NCBI RefSeq assembly: GCF_017313085.1 | Contig: NZ_JAFLNF010000007.1 | Coordinates: 124,001-188,000, forward strand | Origin: Roseibium limicola | Lineage (GTDB): Bacteria; Pseudomonadota; Alphaproteobacteria; Rhizobiales; Stappiaceae | Length of the DNA: 64,000 nt | Direction: 5' to 3' | Shown here: piece after piece, positions 1 to 9,147 of the stretch | Layout: each line of letters opens with the position of its first letter | Position numbering within the stretch: the first letter of the stretch is position 1 | Position numbers and translations under genes: made by a program | Notes under the pieces: generated by a model | What the model was told of the DNA's origin: nothing | The model's input: only the letters and a program-made list of their open reading frames with translations | The model's database searches: none

Positions 1-1051
1 CAAAGCTGTCTTCAAAATAGAAGCGCACGGAAAGACGCGCTGCATTTGGCGCCAGACCCAGAACAAAAAAGCGGACACTCTCTTCTAGATCCAAATCGAG
101 ATCCTGAAGCCGCTCTCCTTTGCGAAGGCGGCTTAGAAAGATGCCGATGTCCTTGATCGCATTGTCCTCTTCCTTGGCTGGATCCGGATCGAAGTAGCCA
201 GCGAAGAGCTCTTCCGCCAATTCCGCTTTCTTCATGTCGGAGGCATCGGCCCAGAAGACCGTGGAAGCATCTCCGATCTGCAGACGGTGACAGCTTCCCT
301 TTTCCAGAAAGCGATTGAGCGCGGTTGTGTATTTGAACGCGGCATCCTCGGAAACAGGGGCATTATCGCCCTGCTCATGACCATAGGACGTAAAGGCGTC
401 AAGGTTGAAGGAAACCAGAGCTGCCCCCGACGACTGGGCACCCCATACACCCTTCACTGAAGGATGGAGTCGAGCGACTGCACCGCGGCTTCCCGATACG
501 AGGCAGACCTGCCCCGCACTTTGACCTTCCGAGCCTGCCGCAGCCCAAAGTGCTTTCGCCGCAGGACGATCGTGGAGATACAGATTGGAGAGGCGGTCAC
601 TTTCGAGCGCGAAAATGACGTTTTGATCCTTCATGTCCTCCGGCCAGTCAGGTGAGACAAACTGGTCAGGGACCCAGGTTTTCAGAAACCGGAGGAGAGC
701 TTTCAGACCTACATCTTCGCAGTTCGCGAGAAGTGTCTGGTGCAGCTCGGCAAAAGCAGCATGTTCAGCTTCTGTCCGCTTGCCCTCCCCAGCTGTTACG
801 CCGAGCACATAGGAGGTCTTGTCCCAGAAGGTGTTTGGCGCAATGCCTGCCGTACGCTTGACCGGCTGCGGTACCAGCATCAGTCTGGGCTGCGGCTTCT
901 TACCGCTTGAGTCGCGCAGATCGATGACATGGGCCACCGCCCCATCTTCATTCAACGAAATGCAGAAGCTGATCTTCTCAGACGAGAAGCCGGGCGGCGG
1001 CGCATCGGGCAGACGGTCGTAAGCTCTGACGAGGGAGGACAGAACACTCAT
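1..1051 (-). CDS. cas8c: Type I-C CRISPR Cascade large subunit Cas8c (Csd1), partial
   Basis: Open frame of 350 codons that runs off the left edge, so the C-terminal part is missing. The start reads MSVLSSLVRAYDRL and later stretches include GVWGAQSSGAALVSFNLDAF and, near the edge, LSVRFYFEDSF. These are hallmarks of the Csd1/Cas8c family, the large subunit of the type I-C Cascade, which recognises the PAM and helps recruit Cas3. The ATG overlaps the cas5c stop by four bases (ATGA), so the genes are translationally coupled. The expected cas7c, cas4, cas1, cas2 and the repeat array would lie beyond the left edge and cannot be seen. Identity is strong from the N-terminal sequence plus operon order. 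Confidence 0.93.
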   Translation of the reverse strand, partial: MSVLSSLVRAYDRLPDAPPPGFSSEKISFCISLNEDGAVAHVIDLRDSSGKKPQPRLMLVPQPVKRTAGIAPNTFWDKTSYVLGVTAGEGKRTEAEHAAFAELHQTLLANCEDVGLKALLRFLKTWVPDQFVSPDWPEDMKDQNVIFALESDRLSNLYLHDRPAAKALWAAAGSEGQSAGQVCLVSGSRGAVARLHPSVKGVWGAQSSGAALVSFNLDAFTSYGHEQGDNAPVSEDAAFKYTTALNRFLEKGSCHRLQIGDASTVFWADASDMKKAELAEELFAGYFDPDPAKEEDNAIKDIGIFLSRLRKGERLQDLDLDLEESVRFFVLGLAPNAARLSVRFYFEDSF

Positions 1052-1716
1052 CGCAGCACCTCCGCCGAACCCGGCTGAGGAATGCGGATCACACCGTCTG
1101 TCATTTGCGCACGGAAGAACATCGAGGGGCGCCCGGGTGCCTGATGATCAATGTCCCAGAGCATGAAACCCAGGTCACGGCTATCAGGAATCGCCTCCGG
1201 AAGGCTGGTCTCCGGAGAAAACAACTCGAAATGCGCCGTGAACTCCCGCGTCCCGAGACAGGGTTGATGAAAGCACTGCCCTCGCTCCGCACGACGATTG
1301 AAAATGTCGAGATGCTTGCCCTCATTGTCGTCAGCGCCTGCTTTCTGCGTCAGCTCAAAATGAGCCTCAATCACATAGGCCGGTTTGACGAGTACCGTCG
1401 CTGCCCTCTGCTGCCGGTCTTCGTCCACCAGAAGCTGCAAGCCGCCCAGATCGCCGCGTTTCATGGCGCTCTTGATCTTGCCTGCCGGGGCCTTGTGGCC
1501 GACCTCGTTGCGGCGGATAGACTTAAACCGGATAGGCTCCAGCACATGGATGGCGTCGATCACCCAGCGGATCGCAGGCTTCCAGTGGATCGCCTCCAGA
1601 ATGCCCCGCGCCGCAGAGGGCGTCATGACATCATAGGAAACCCGTTCCACCTTCATTTCCGGCCGGGTGAAACAGCCGTGGTCTCCCCAGACCTTCAGTC
1701 GGATTCCGTAGGACAT
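1048..1716 (-). CDS. cas5c: Type I-C Cas5 (Cas5c/Cas5d), crRNA-processing endoribonuclease
   Basis: 222 residues, the usual length. The N-terminus (MSYGIRLKVWGDHGCFTRPE) and the following VSYDVMTPSAARGILEAIHW are typical of Cas5c, which in type I-C replaces Cas6: it cuts the pre-crRNA at the repeat hairpin and stays on the crRNA 5' handle in Cascade. The catalytic role is family knowledge; I did not assign the active-site residues individually. It lies 33 bases downstream of cas3 and overlaps cas8c by 4 bases, the standard cas3-cas5-cas8 order. Confidence 0.93.
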   Translation of the reverse strand: MSYGIRLKVWGDHGCFTRPEMKVERVSYDVMTPSAARGILEAIHWKPAIRWVIDAIHVLEPIRFKSIRRNEVGHKAPAGKIKSAMKRGDLGGLQLLVDEDRQQRAATVLVKPAYVIEAHFELTQKAGADDNEGKHLDIFNRRAERGQCFHQPCLGTREFTAHFELFSPETSLPEAIPDSRDLGFMLWDIDHQAPGRPSMFFRAQMTDGVIRIPQPGSAEVLR

Positions 1717-1749
1717 ACCGAACCCCTCCCTTCCCTAAAATCAAATTGC

Positions 1750-4017
1750 TCAAATCATTAATTGCTCGGCCGACAAATACTCGGCGTCCTCCCACATGAG
1801 CCCGACATCCTCTCGATAGAGTTCCTCGTCGGTCAGCACGCAGAACTGGTCGCCACGCAGCTTCGGCGCGATGAATTCCGCCTTGCCGTTTTCGAGCAGC
1901 AGCGCACGTGCTTTCGGCGGAACCTGAACCACATAGGTCTGCAGTGTCCTTGCGAGCTTGCCTGAAGAGATCCCCTCTACAGCAAGCTGACGGATTGCCT
2001 CGCGCGCCTTGTCGTCCCACGGGAGAATGACGGGAACCATGCCGCTTTCAATCATGCGGAATTTCTCCGCCACGGTGCGGAAGGCGTAATCCGTGCCACG
2101 GCTGCTGTGCGTGAAATCTCCCAGGATCTGCTTCGCATCCAGCCCGTTGTCGCCGAGGCGCCAATAGACCTCGCCAAAATAGGCCTCGATGGCGGCAAGC
2201 GACTGGAGATCATGCCCATGCGCTTTCCGCATCCGATCCATGTCTCCCATCAAGCTTTTGATTTCTCGAGGGGGCGGATAGTCCGGGGCAGAAAACACGG
2301 TGACAATACTGTCTTCCGGTGCGTTCCTACCCTCGCGATTGCATCGACCCGCCGCCTGAATGATCTGATCCAGCCCGGCTTCGGCTCGCCAAACTTTCGG
2401 AAAATCCACGTCAACACCCGCCTCGATCAGACTGGTGGCAATCACCCGGCAGGGTTTTCCCTCAGCCAGCCGGGTCCGCACATTCTCCAGGATCTCCCGC
2501 CGATGGGCCGCGCATTGTCTTGTGGTCAGATGGACGAGGCCTTCAAGATCGGCATTTGCCGCTTCCTGAAACAACTCCAGTGCATGTTTACGGCTGTTGA
2601 CGACGATCAGCGCCTGCGTCTGGGCAGCCAGAGCATCGGTCAGGTCGGCATTGGACATGTCACCAATCATACAGATGGTCGCGCGGCGCAGCTTTGTCGC
2701 CAAGCCTTGCGGATCCGGCGCCAGCTCGCGCCCCTCCAGCGGCAAACCTCCGTCCAACCGATCCTTGCCAAGAGCTGGTTGGGTCGCGGTGCATAGGACA
2801 ATCGAGCAGCCATAGGCCCTCGCCAGTTCATCCAGCATGCGGATTGCAGGCTTCAACAGCGGACGGGGAACAGTTTGCGCCTCGTCCAGAATGATGATGC
2901 TGCCCGCGATATTGTGGAGTTTTCTCGCTCTGGACGTTCTGGCTGCAAACAGACTTTCAAAGAACTGGACATTCGTGGTGACCACCACCGGCGCGGCCCA
3001 GTCCTCCATCGCCATCTTCAGCTTGTCCGCCTGCTGCCGGTGCTCTTTCCGCCCCTTCTGCCACTTTTCTTCATCAATCGCTGAGTGGTGCTCCAGAACA
3101 TACTCATCGCCCAGCACCTTGCGGAAGATGGCAGCGGTCTGGTCGATGATCGAGGTAAAGGGAATGGCATAGATAATCCGTCGACGATCATGGCTTCGCG
3201 CATGATCCAGCGCGAAGCCGAGGGAGGCCAGCGTCTTTCCCCCGCCCGTCGGCACAGTCAGCGTAAAAAGTCCCGGCGCTTCCTTAGCCTTTAAGCGCAC
3301 GTGGCGCAGAATGTTTCCGCGCAGCTGGTTCAGATCTCCACCTGCTCCAGCCTTCTCCGCCATATAGGTCTCGAAACGGGTCACAAATCTCGGAAGGCAG
3401 TCAGTCAGGGCTGGCCAGGCCCTGTCCCGCGACCGGCCTTCCAGCTGATCATAAAAGGCTTCCGTTTCCTGGAAATCGGCATCAACAAGGCAGGAGAAGA
3501 TCATCCGCGCCAGAACCGAGAGGGAAAAATCTGCATCTTCCCGGCAGAAGGTCTTCAGGACATCCGGCACCAAGCTGACAGCATCCACCGGAGACAGTTC
3601 CCCCAGCTCTGCCTTCCAGGCAGCATCAAGCGCGGGCAGGTCCAGCTCGAGCCGCCGATCAAGGCCAGCCCCTGTCTCATTCTTGCGATCCGGCAAACCG
3701 GCATGGTGACCGGCGATGCAATAGGCTACCAGCTCGAGCATAAGCCGCTCAACTGGAGACGTTTGGGCTCCGCGTGTCATCATTTCGACCGCGCCAGCGG
3801 TCGAGTGATCAACATGGATGTCTTTGCCAGCGAGCCGTTGCTGGAAACGCTCAGAATACTTTCCAAGGTCGTGATAGAGCCCTGCCAGAAAGGCAAGCCG
3901 ATCGATGCCAAGGGGTCGACCGAACGAGGCAGCTAAATCGGCTGTTGCGCGGAGGTGATCGACAAGCGGTTGCCAGCTTTTCAGATCTTCACACCGGCCT
4001 GAGTGTGCATAAAACAT
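1750..4017 (-). CDS. cas3: Type I-C CRISPR-associated helicase-nuclease Cas3
   Basis: 755 residues. The N-terminal HD nuclease domain shows YHDLGKYSERFQ (about residue 50) and HHAGLPDR. The SF2 helicase core shows Walker A VPTGGGKT, motif II LDEAQTVPRPLL, motif III CTATQP and motif VI QAAGRCNREG. It is recruited by Cascade to the R-loop, nicks the non-target strand and degrades DNA 3' to 5'. It is the first gene of the operon. The upstream 60 bases are AT-rich but show no convincing Shine-Dalgarno sequence. All helicase motifs and the HD pair are intact, so it looks functional. Confidence 0.95.
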   Translation of the reverse strand: MFYAHSGRCEDLKSWQPLVDHLRATADLAASFGRPLGIDRLAFLAGLYHDLGKYSERFQQRLAGKDIHVDHSTAGAVEMMTRGAQTSPVERLMLELVAYCIAGHHAGLPDRKNETGAGLDRRLELDLPALDAAWKAELGELSPVDAVSLVPDVLKTFCREDADFSLSVLARMIFSCLVDADFQETEAFYDQLEGRSRDRAWPALTDCLPRFVTRFETYMAEKAGAGGDLNQLRGNILRHVRLKAKEAPGLFTLTVPTGGGKTLASLGFALDHARSHDRRRIIYAIPFTSIIDQTAAIFRKVLGDEYVLEHHSAIDEEKWQKGRKEHRQQADKLKMAMEDWAAPVVVTTNVQFFESLFAARTSRARKLHNIAGSIIILDEAQTVPRPLLKPAIRMLDELARAYGCSIVLCTATQPALGKDRLDGGLPLEGRELAPDPQGLATKLRRATICMIGDMSNADLTDALAAQTQALIVVNSRKHALELFQEAANADLEGLVHLTTRQCAAHRREILENVRTRLAEGKPCRVIATSLIEAGVDVDFPKVWRAEAGLDQIIQAAGRCNREGRNAPEDSIVTVFSAPDYPPPREIKSLMGDMDRMRKAHGHDLQSLAAIEAYFGEVYWRLGDNGLDAKQILGDFTHSSRGTDYAFRTVAEKFRMIESGMVPVILPWDDKAREAIRQLAVEGISSGKLARTLQTYVVQVPPKARALLLENGKAEFIAPKLRGDQFCVLTDEELYREDVGLMWEDAEYLSAEQLMI

Positions 4018-4497
4018 GAATGAATTCTGAATTGTAAAAAGTAATACTTCACTTTATACGAGATTCTATTTCAAGAATGCAATAGCGTCGACATCGTAGA
4101 GGCGAGCAGAGAGGCTGTGCAAAGCGCGCGGGTCCTTTCAGAGCCTTTTCGTCCTACGGGGCTATTCGCGACCGTGGGATTTTGAAACGCGCGGTATTTT
4201 TGGCGCCCGATAGGTTGACCTTGTTGTTTATGTTTCGCGGCTTAGGTCTCGAAACACTGGCAGCGGGTGACAAGCTTTGACAGCTACAGGCCTGTTAGAA
4301 GGCTTTGGATATTCGAGCCAAAGACAGCCTTGGATGGCTCTGACGAGACTTTTCCTTATTCTTAAAATAACAGAGGGGTACCGCAACCGGCTCAATTCGC
4401 CTGGTTTGCGAACCGCGTCGATCTGCTTACCCGGTGCTTACCCGATTGATTTTCGCGCTGCCGATTTCAGAAATACGTGATATAAGCTCTTGAAATT
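4018..4497. other. Intergenic region between cas3 and the element's left attachment site
   Basis: 480 bases with no convincing gene. The first 70 bases after the cas3 start are AT-rich and should hold the cas operon promoter (reading leftwards), but I could not fix -35 and -10 boxes. A 67-codon open frame at 4277-4480 has no recognisable domain and no good ribosome site. The rest has no obvious structure. It may be the host sequence that originally followed the tRNA-Arg gene. Confidence 0.5.
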
Positions 4498-4552
4498 ATT
4501 GGTGATCCCGGCGCGATTCGAACGCGCGACCCTCAGATTAGGCATCTGAGGG
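4498..4552. other. Left attachment site (attL), duplicated 3' half of tRNA-Arg(CCT)
   Basis: Bases 4498-4542 are identical to 33097-33141, which is the 3' half of the intact tRNA-Arg gene. After one mismatch (C at 4543, A at 33142) six more bases match. The copy stops in the anticodon arm, so it is not a functional tRNA. CCCTCAGAT at 4530-4538 and ATCTGAGGG at 4544-4552 form a perfect 9-bp inverted repeat around TAGGC, the anticodon loop. This is the layout expected of a tyrosine-integrase core with crossover in the anticodon loop. Confidence 0.9.
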
Positions 4553-4674
4553 ACTAGGTCTTCCGCCACCTCATCTCGCAAAACATGTTTACAAAAATCA
4601 TGGATTTTCAATGGTTAACGCATTTACCAAATTTTCCGGCATCCGTCCAATCTGCATCCGTAAACATTATTGTT

Positions 4675-4719
4675 GTGGCCTGAATGTGGCCTGAGGTGAT
4701 AGCCTCAGATTCAGGCCAC
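4675..4719. repeat. Putative integrase arm-type sites, left end
   Basis: GTGGCCTGA occurs at 4675-4683 and 4686-4694 (11 bp apart, same strand) and once inverted at 4711-4719. The same tandem pair with the same 11-bp step is present at the other end of the element (33047-33066). The position just upstream of the integrase gene and beside the attachment core fits arm-binding sites for the integrase N-terminal domain. The sites may also autoregulate the integrase promoter, which must lie in the same stretch. Confidence 0.7.
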
Positions 4720-4738
4720 ACGACAACCGGAAGATTGA

Positions 4739-6217
4739 ATGAGCGAATATTTTGATGGGAATACGATCCGCCGTGCCCGGCGGGCAGTAGAGAAAAAAGA
4801 AACCGTCACATATAAAGACAGCGCGTGCACGGGTCTCGCAATCCGTATTCAGGCCGGTTCGGCATCTTGGTATCTCGTCGATCGTAAATTTAAGCGGAAG
4901 ATCGCGCCTCTGGGAGCGTTCTCTGCCGATGACCTACCGCACCTACGAGGGGTGGTGTCAAAAGCCAGAGCGATTGCCAAGGTAGGTGGTGACCCTGGAC
5001 AAATCCTCCAGCAAGCTGTGACGTCAGATACGCCGGAAGAGGCGGAAAACGCCGCTGCCGTGAAGGCCGGCGCGTGGGTGTGGGAAGATCTACGTGATGC
5101 CTGGCTGGCGACGATCAAGGCGAATAATCCCGGCACCACGTATACATCCTATCGCTCAAACATCGGAGCCGTTCCCGGCGGCGCGCTGGAGCCGGATTTT
5201 GCACACATTTCCGGCAAGCCCGTTGTCGAAATCTCCGCTCACGACATTCGGCGCGTGCGAAACTCAATCCTTGAACGCGGAAAGGATGAAAACGGACGTC
5301 AGGTATCTCATGTGCGGCAAGCAAATCACGTGCTGTCAAACGTCCGGAAGGCATTCAAGTGGGGCTGTGAACACTATGAGCTAAGCCGTCTGGAACAAAA
5401 TCCCGGTCGCGAAGTCGAGGATTTCCGGTTGCCTAAGAAGCTCGTTGCCGAGCTTCAATCGGAGAAACCTGAAAAACGACCGCTCACACAGTTAGAGGTC
5501 GGAAAGATCATTCAAGCGATCGAGAAATGGCCGAATCCTCAAATGCGGCTGGCGTTGATGATTCAGGTGATGACCGGCCAGCGAATTGAAAGCGTGATCT
5601 CAGCGCCAGCTAGCGAGTTCGTCGAGGTCGACGACCCCAGCGCGCCGTATAAGATTGTTTGGCGGATCGGATCGGACAAAGTCGCTTCGAGGCGCGGGTT
5701 TCCTCTCCCCTATTTCGCCGAGGTGGCCGTCCAGCAGGCGCGACAGTTGATGCGGCCCGATAACCGATACCTATTCCCTCAGCAACGACCGCGGAAAAAA
5801 GGAGACCCGATGATCGGGCCTATGTCCAAACGCCCGGCTCAAAAGGTATGGGATGCCGCGCAAGACGAAGAGGGCGGCGGTCTGCTCGATAGCTGTGAAT
5901 TCCGGGCCGGCACGCACGATATGCGTCGGGCCTTCATTAGTCACATGATGTCGGAATGGCGGATTCATCAATTCAAGAGCGAGAACGCGCCTGATCTCAT
6001 CACACACGCGCACGAAGGCAAAACCACTACCGCCGATCTTGTTTACAACCTTGACCAAGCCGCTCAGGAAAAGTGGCGCGTGATACTCGCATGGCAACGG
6101 TTTGTGAATACTGGGTACGAATATGCGCTTGAGGGCATCAGCGCCGAAGAGGCGCGACGTCGCTACATCGACTGGCGGATGAAGAAGGAGGAAGAACTCG
6201 GGCTTCTGGTTTTGTAA
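4739..6217 (+). CDS. int: Tyrosine recombinase / phage integrase
   Basis: 492 residues. The N-terminal ~90 residues (GLAIRIQAGSASWYL, then GAFSADDLPHLRGVVSKAR) resemble the arm-binding domain (DUF4102-like) of P4-type integrases; a core-binding domain follows. The catalytic domain shows the first Arg in GQRIESVIS (about residue 281), the HxxR box in HDMRRAFISH (about 393) and the Tyr nucleophile in LVYNLDQAA (about 434). It should catalyse integration and excision at tRNA-Arg(CCT). It lies about 190 bases inside attL and is the first gene of the element. All catalytic residues look present, so the element could still excise. Confidence 0.95.
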   Translation: MSEYFDGNTIRRARRAVEKKETVTYKDSACTGLAIRIQAGSASWYLVDRKFKRKIAPLGAFSADDLPHLRGVVSKARAIAKVGGDPGQILQQAVTSDTPEEAENAAAVKAGAWVWEDLRDAWLATIKANNPGTTYTSYRSNIGAVPGGALEPDFAHISGKPVVEISAHDIRRVRNSILERGKDENGRQVSHVRQANHVLSNVRKAFKWGCEHYELSRLEQNPGREVEDFRLPKKLVAELQSEKPEKRPLTQLEVGKIIQAIEKWPNPQMRLALMIQVMTGQRIESVISAPASEFVEVDDPSAPYKIVWRIGSDKVASRRGFPLPYFAEVAVQQARQLMRPDNRYLFPQQRPRKKGDPMIGPMSKRPAQKVWDAAQDEEGGGLLDSCEFRAGTHDMRRAFISHMMSEWRIHQFKSENAPDLITHAHEGKTTTADLVYNLDQAAQEKWRVILAWQRFVNTGYEYALEGISAEEARRRYIDWRMKKEEELGLLVL

Positions 6218-6222
6218 GTCGC

Positions 6223-7467
6223 CTAAAGCCCAGCTCTCGCCAGAACGACACGCAGATCCCCGAGGAAGTTTTCGACCGTGATCAGGTGCGGCCGAACGGC
6301 TTCGGGGTATGCATCATGCAGGCCGGCAGGAACAACGAGCCGTACTCCGGCATCTGTCATCTCCTTGAACTGGCCCTCGGATACCCCTTCCTGAAGGGTG
6401 AGCAGATGCTTCTGTGGGATCCTGTCGGCTTCGTTCAGGATCTGCCGCCATCGATCCTTGCACGTCGTCTTCGCAGCGAGCATCCGCAGACTTGCGTCAG
6501 AGAACCCCCTGTTTTCGTACGCGGCGACTGACGGGAACAGAAAATCAGGCCGCTTCCCGCCTTCGATTACCGCATTGTGCTCGTAGTGCGTTCCACGGAC
6601 GAAACCTTCCTCGTCGAAGATAGACATCGCGTGATATTCGAGCGATTTCCCTGACCGTGATTTACGGCTCTGGAGGATGGTGTTAGCGAGACCGAGAAAT
6701 GAATCGACGTCCTCAAAACCGCCTTTGATCTGCGGTAGGAAGGTCGCAGATTCGACACTCCGGAAGATTTCGAATTCGCATTTGCGACGACGAATGAGCC
6801 GTACATCAACCGCACTCCCATCGTGTGGACGCATTTCAATTGTCTTGCCGATGATCTGGAGACCGCTTGGAAACGATGTTTTCCATTCCTCCGGGATTTC
6901 GCCTTCATCCAGCCAGCAAGAGGTTTTCGCTGGCGCTTTCGGCACCGGGGAAAACAGATCGGCCTGAGGCGCTGATAGTCCCGGACGCCAGATAATGAAG
7001 GACTTCGGCTCTACCGGGCCAAGTCTCTCTTCAAGGATGTCTTCTTCAATCGAGTTTGAGCAAACCCACACCCGGCATTGAGTCCCTTCCCCGGCATCGA
7101 AGAACGCAAAGACAGCAAGAGCGCCAGTATTGTCCGGGTCGAGAAGTGCAGATTCGCGGCCGCCGAAATTCGTCAGTCTCGTCTCATTTCTTGTCCCGCC
7201 ACGGAACTTGTTATTGTACCAGACGGCTCGAACCGTTTTCACATCCGGATGAGAGTCGATGCAGAGCCGGAAGAAGACATCCTGATTGTTATCTGTCGAT
7301 GCACCCAATTCAGGGAACAGCTCAAACAGGAACTCGCGAGGCATGTATGGCCCGGCCTGATGTGCTCCCGTTGCAAGAGTGTCATTGGCCGCCAAACGTT
7401 TTGCGTACCAAGTGACGCCCGGACGCGCATACTCGTCTATCCAGTCTGTTAGGTCAGATATCGCCAT
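6223..7467 (-). CDS. EcoRII-family type II restriction endonuclease
   Basis: 414 residues. The C-terminal half carries the EcoRII catalytic signature: GKRPDFLFPSVAAYEN, then AAKTTCKDRWRQILNEADRI and KHLLTLQEGVS. The Asp and Lys of these blocks supply the PD-(D/E)xK-like active site. The N-terminal part resembles the effector domain of EcoRII, though I am less sure of that. It ends 5 bases from the integrase stop (convergent) and its start overlaps vsr by 14 bases, giving the set dcm-vsr-REase on one strand. The target is probably CCWGG or a related pentamer, inferred from the Dcm/Vsr/EcoRII association and not shown by the sequence. Confidence 0.88.
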   Translation of the reverse strand: MAISDLTDWIDEYARPGVTWYAKRLAANDTLATGAHQAGPYMPREFLFELFPELGASTDNNQDVFFRLCIDSHPDVKTVRAVWYNNKFRGGTRNETRLTNFGGRESALLDPDNTGALAVFAFFDAGEGTQCRVWVCSNSIEEDILEERLGPVEPKSFIIWRPGLSAPQADLFSPVPKAPAKTSCWLDEGEIPEEWKTSFPSGLQIIGKTIEMRPHDGSAVDVRLIRRRKCEFEIFRSVESATFLPQIKGGFEDVDSFLGLANTILQSRKSRSGKSLEYHAMSIFDEEGFVRGTHYEHNAVIEGGKRPDFLFPSVAAYENRGFSDASLRMLAAKTTCKDRWRQILNEADRIPQKHLLTLQEGVSEGQFKEMTDAGVRLVVPAGLHDAYPEAVRPHLITVENFLGDLRVVLARAGL

Positions 7468-7915
7468 GACCGCGAATTTCCCCCAGCGCCTCGTTGCTCA
7501 AGAGCCATCGTTCGATCTCATTGATAACGATATCGAACTCAAGTCGCCCCCGTCCTTTCATCGAGCATTCCCAGACGGTCAGTTGTCGCCAACCAAGCTC
7601 GGATATCTGCTGGTGGACAACCTCATCTCGGCGACGATTGCCTTCCAATTTCGCTCTCCAGAACTCGACGCGAGTCGACGGCCACTTGAAGAGAGCACAA
7701 TCATGCATGTGCCAAAAGCAGCCGTTAACAAAAATCACAGCTTTAAGTCGTGGAAATACGAGATCAGGTTTACCCGGTAGACCTTTATGATGAAGTCGAT
7801 AACGAAATCCGCGTGCGAACAGAGCCTTTCGAATACGGATTTCAGGCTTCGTGTCCTTTCCGCGGATGCCTGACATCATCCGTGACCGGGTCTTCTGATC
7901 GACGATATCGGCCAC
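7454..7915 (-). CDS. vsr: Very short patch repair endonuclease (T/G mismatch)
   Basis: I place the start at GTG 7915, giving 153 residues beginning MADIVDQKTRSRMMSGIRGK, the standard Vsr N-terminus. The longer open frame upstream is a shadow of dcm. Family motifs present are KDTKPEIRIRKALFARGFRY, LPGKPDLVFPRLKAVIFVNG, CFWHMHDCALFKWPSTR and EFWRAKLEGNRRRD. Vsr nicks 5' of the T in T:G mismatches made by deamination of 5-methylcytosine and so guards against the mutagenic effect of the neighbouring methylase. The GTG comes one base after the dcm TGA, indicating coupled translation. Confidence 0.92.
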   Translation of the reverse strand: MADIVDQKTRSRMMSGIRGKDTKPEIRIRKALFARGFRYRLHHKGLPGKPDLVFPRLKAVIFVNGCFWHMHDCALFKWPSTRVEFWRAKLEGNRRRDEVVHQQISELGWRQLTVWECSMKGRGRLEFDIVINEIERWLLSNEALGEIRGHGDI

Positions 7916-7916
7916 T

Positions 7917-9029
7917 TCAAGCGACCTTTTCGATCTCCCGGGACGCTTCGACGTCTTTTGAAAGGATGTACGGAAGCATGTGCTTGGCGACCGCCTCGAC
8001 GGCGGGGACGGCAACGGAGTTCCCGAACTGCTTGTACGCTTGGGTATCGGAAACCGGGATAATGAACTCGGATTCCCCCGGCCTATCGAACCCCATAAGC
8101 CGGGCGCACTCACGCGGCGTAAGACGACGCGGAGCATCTTTCCCCGGACGTTCGATCAGGATCTCGCTGCCGTCTTTATAATACCTCGCCGACAGCGTTC
8201 GGGCGACGCCTTCCGGGCCAAACAGGCCGAAACCAAAACCGTTGCCTGCGGCTTTGTGTTTCGCGGCGTAATTCTGAAGGTACTGCCAGAGCTTGGGTGT
8301 CAGCGTGTATTTCTCGGCGACGCGGCCGATGTTGCCGTCTGTGTATGGTGGTTCCGGCGCTTCGGCTCCGTCCTCCGGGTGCAGGATCGTCCTAAGCCTC
8401 GGCCCTTTCATCGGATCCGGGACTTCCATCGCGTCAAAATTGAAGTCGCAGTCATCCCGGAAACCAGCGATGAAGATGCGTTCGCGATGTTGTGGAAGCC
8501 ACGATTTCGCATCAAGCACACGGAAATCAATTGTGTATCCGAGTTCTTTTGTCAGGACATCGCGGATGACACGGAACGTATTGCCTTTGTCGTGGTTGAC
8601 CAAATTCTTCACGTTCTCGAGCAGAAATGCTTTCGGACGGTGAGCCTTGATCAGGCGAGCGACGTCAAAAAACAGCGTTCCCTGTGCTTCACACGCAAAG
8701 CCGTGCGGTCTGTTGAGTGCGTTTTTCTTCGAAACGCCGGCGATGCTGAATGGTTGACAAGGGAACCCGGCAAGGAGGACGTCGTATTCCGGAACATCGG
8801 CAGGCGTCAGCTCTGTGATGTCCCCCCAGATCTCGTGGTCGTCATCGGGAAAGTTGGCGGAATACGTCTGCTGGGCATACTTGTTCCACTCACACGTAAA
8901 AACGCACTTGCCGCCTACAGCCTCAAACCCGCGCCGAAGGCCGCCAATACCCGCAAAGAGATCGATAAACCGGAACGCCGGTTTTGATTTTCTCTTAGCT
9001 CCGTTCTGGACGAGTTCGATTTTGGCCAT
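7917..9029 (-). CDS. dcm: DNA (cytosine-5-)-methyltransferase, Dcm type
   Basis: 370 residues. Motif [18 protein letters not shown], motif IV with the catalytic Cys in [13 protein letters not shown], motif [14 protein letters not shown], motif [15 protein letters not shown], and motifs [18 protein letters not shown] and [16 protein letters not shown] are all present in order. It is the protective methylase of the adjacent EcoRII-type endonuclease and is first in the three-gene set dcm-vsr-REase. Upstream there are 118 bases before the truncated OLD gene. It could be confused with the DISARM methylase DrmMII because a DISARM-like cluster follows, but linkage to vsr and the REase makes restriction-modification the better reading. 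Confidence 0.93.
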   Translation of the reverse strand: MAKIELVQNGAKRKSKPAFRFIDLFAGIGGLRRGFEAVGGKCVFTCEWNKYAQQTYSANFPDDDHEIWGDITELTPADVPEYDVLLAGFPCQPFSIAGVSKKNALNRPHGFACEAQGTLFFDVARLIKAHRPKAFLLENVKNLVNHDKGNTFRVIRDVLTKELGYTIDFRVLDAKSWLPQHRERIFIAGFRDDCDFNFDAMEVPDPMKGPRLRTILHPEDGAEAPEPPYTDGNIGRVAEKYTLTPKLWQYLQNYAAKHKAAGNGFGFGLFGPEGVARTLSARYYKDGSEILIERPGKDAPRRLTPRECARLMGFDRPGESEFIIPVSDTQAYKQFGNSVAVPAVEAVAKHMLPYILSKDVEASREIEKVA

Positions 9030-9147
9030 TTATTTTCCCCAGTTTGACGGCATTCTGCCATATCTTATACGAGAACATAAGCAGAACAACAAATCGTTAA
9101 CAGATTTTAGAAGAGCTGTCGGTTCCGGAAATCAGACCGAAGAGAAG

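Noticed and set aside
1105..3936. Several plus-strand frames of 110-230 codons across the cas genes
   Set aside because: They are antisense shadows of cas5c and cas3, whose conserved motifs lie on the minus strand.
4498..4583. A second tRNA gene at the left attachment site
   Set aside because: The T arm and anticodon stem are present, but the 5' half cannot form an acceptor stem with the 3' strand, and the base before the anticodon is G instead of the universal U. It is the duplicated 3' fragment.
7454..8137. 227-residue version of Vsr
   Set aside because: The first 74 residues overlap dcm out of frame and are unlike the family; the GTG start at 7915 gives the normal length and N-terminus.
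7917..9029. Dcm as the DrmMII methylase of the DISARM-like cluster
   Set aside because: It is coupled to vsr and an EcoRII-type endonuclease and separated from the cluster by the OLD remnant; a role in the cluster is possible but not the simplest reading.
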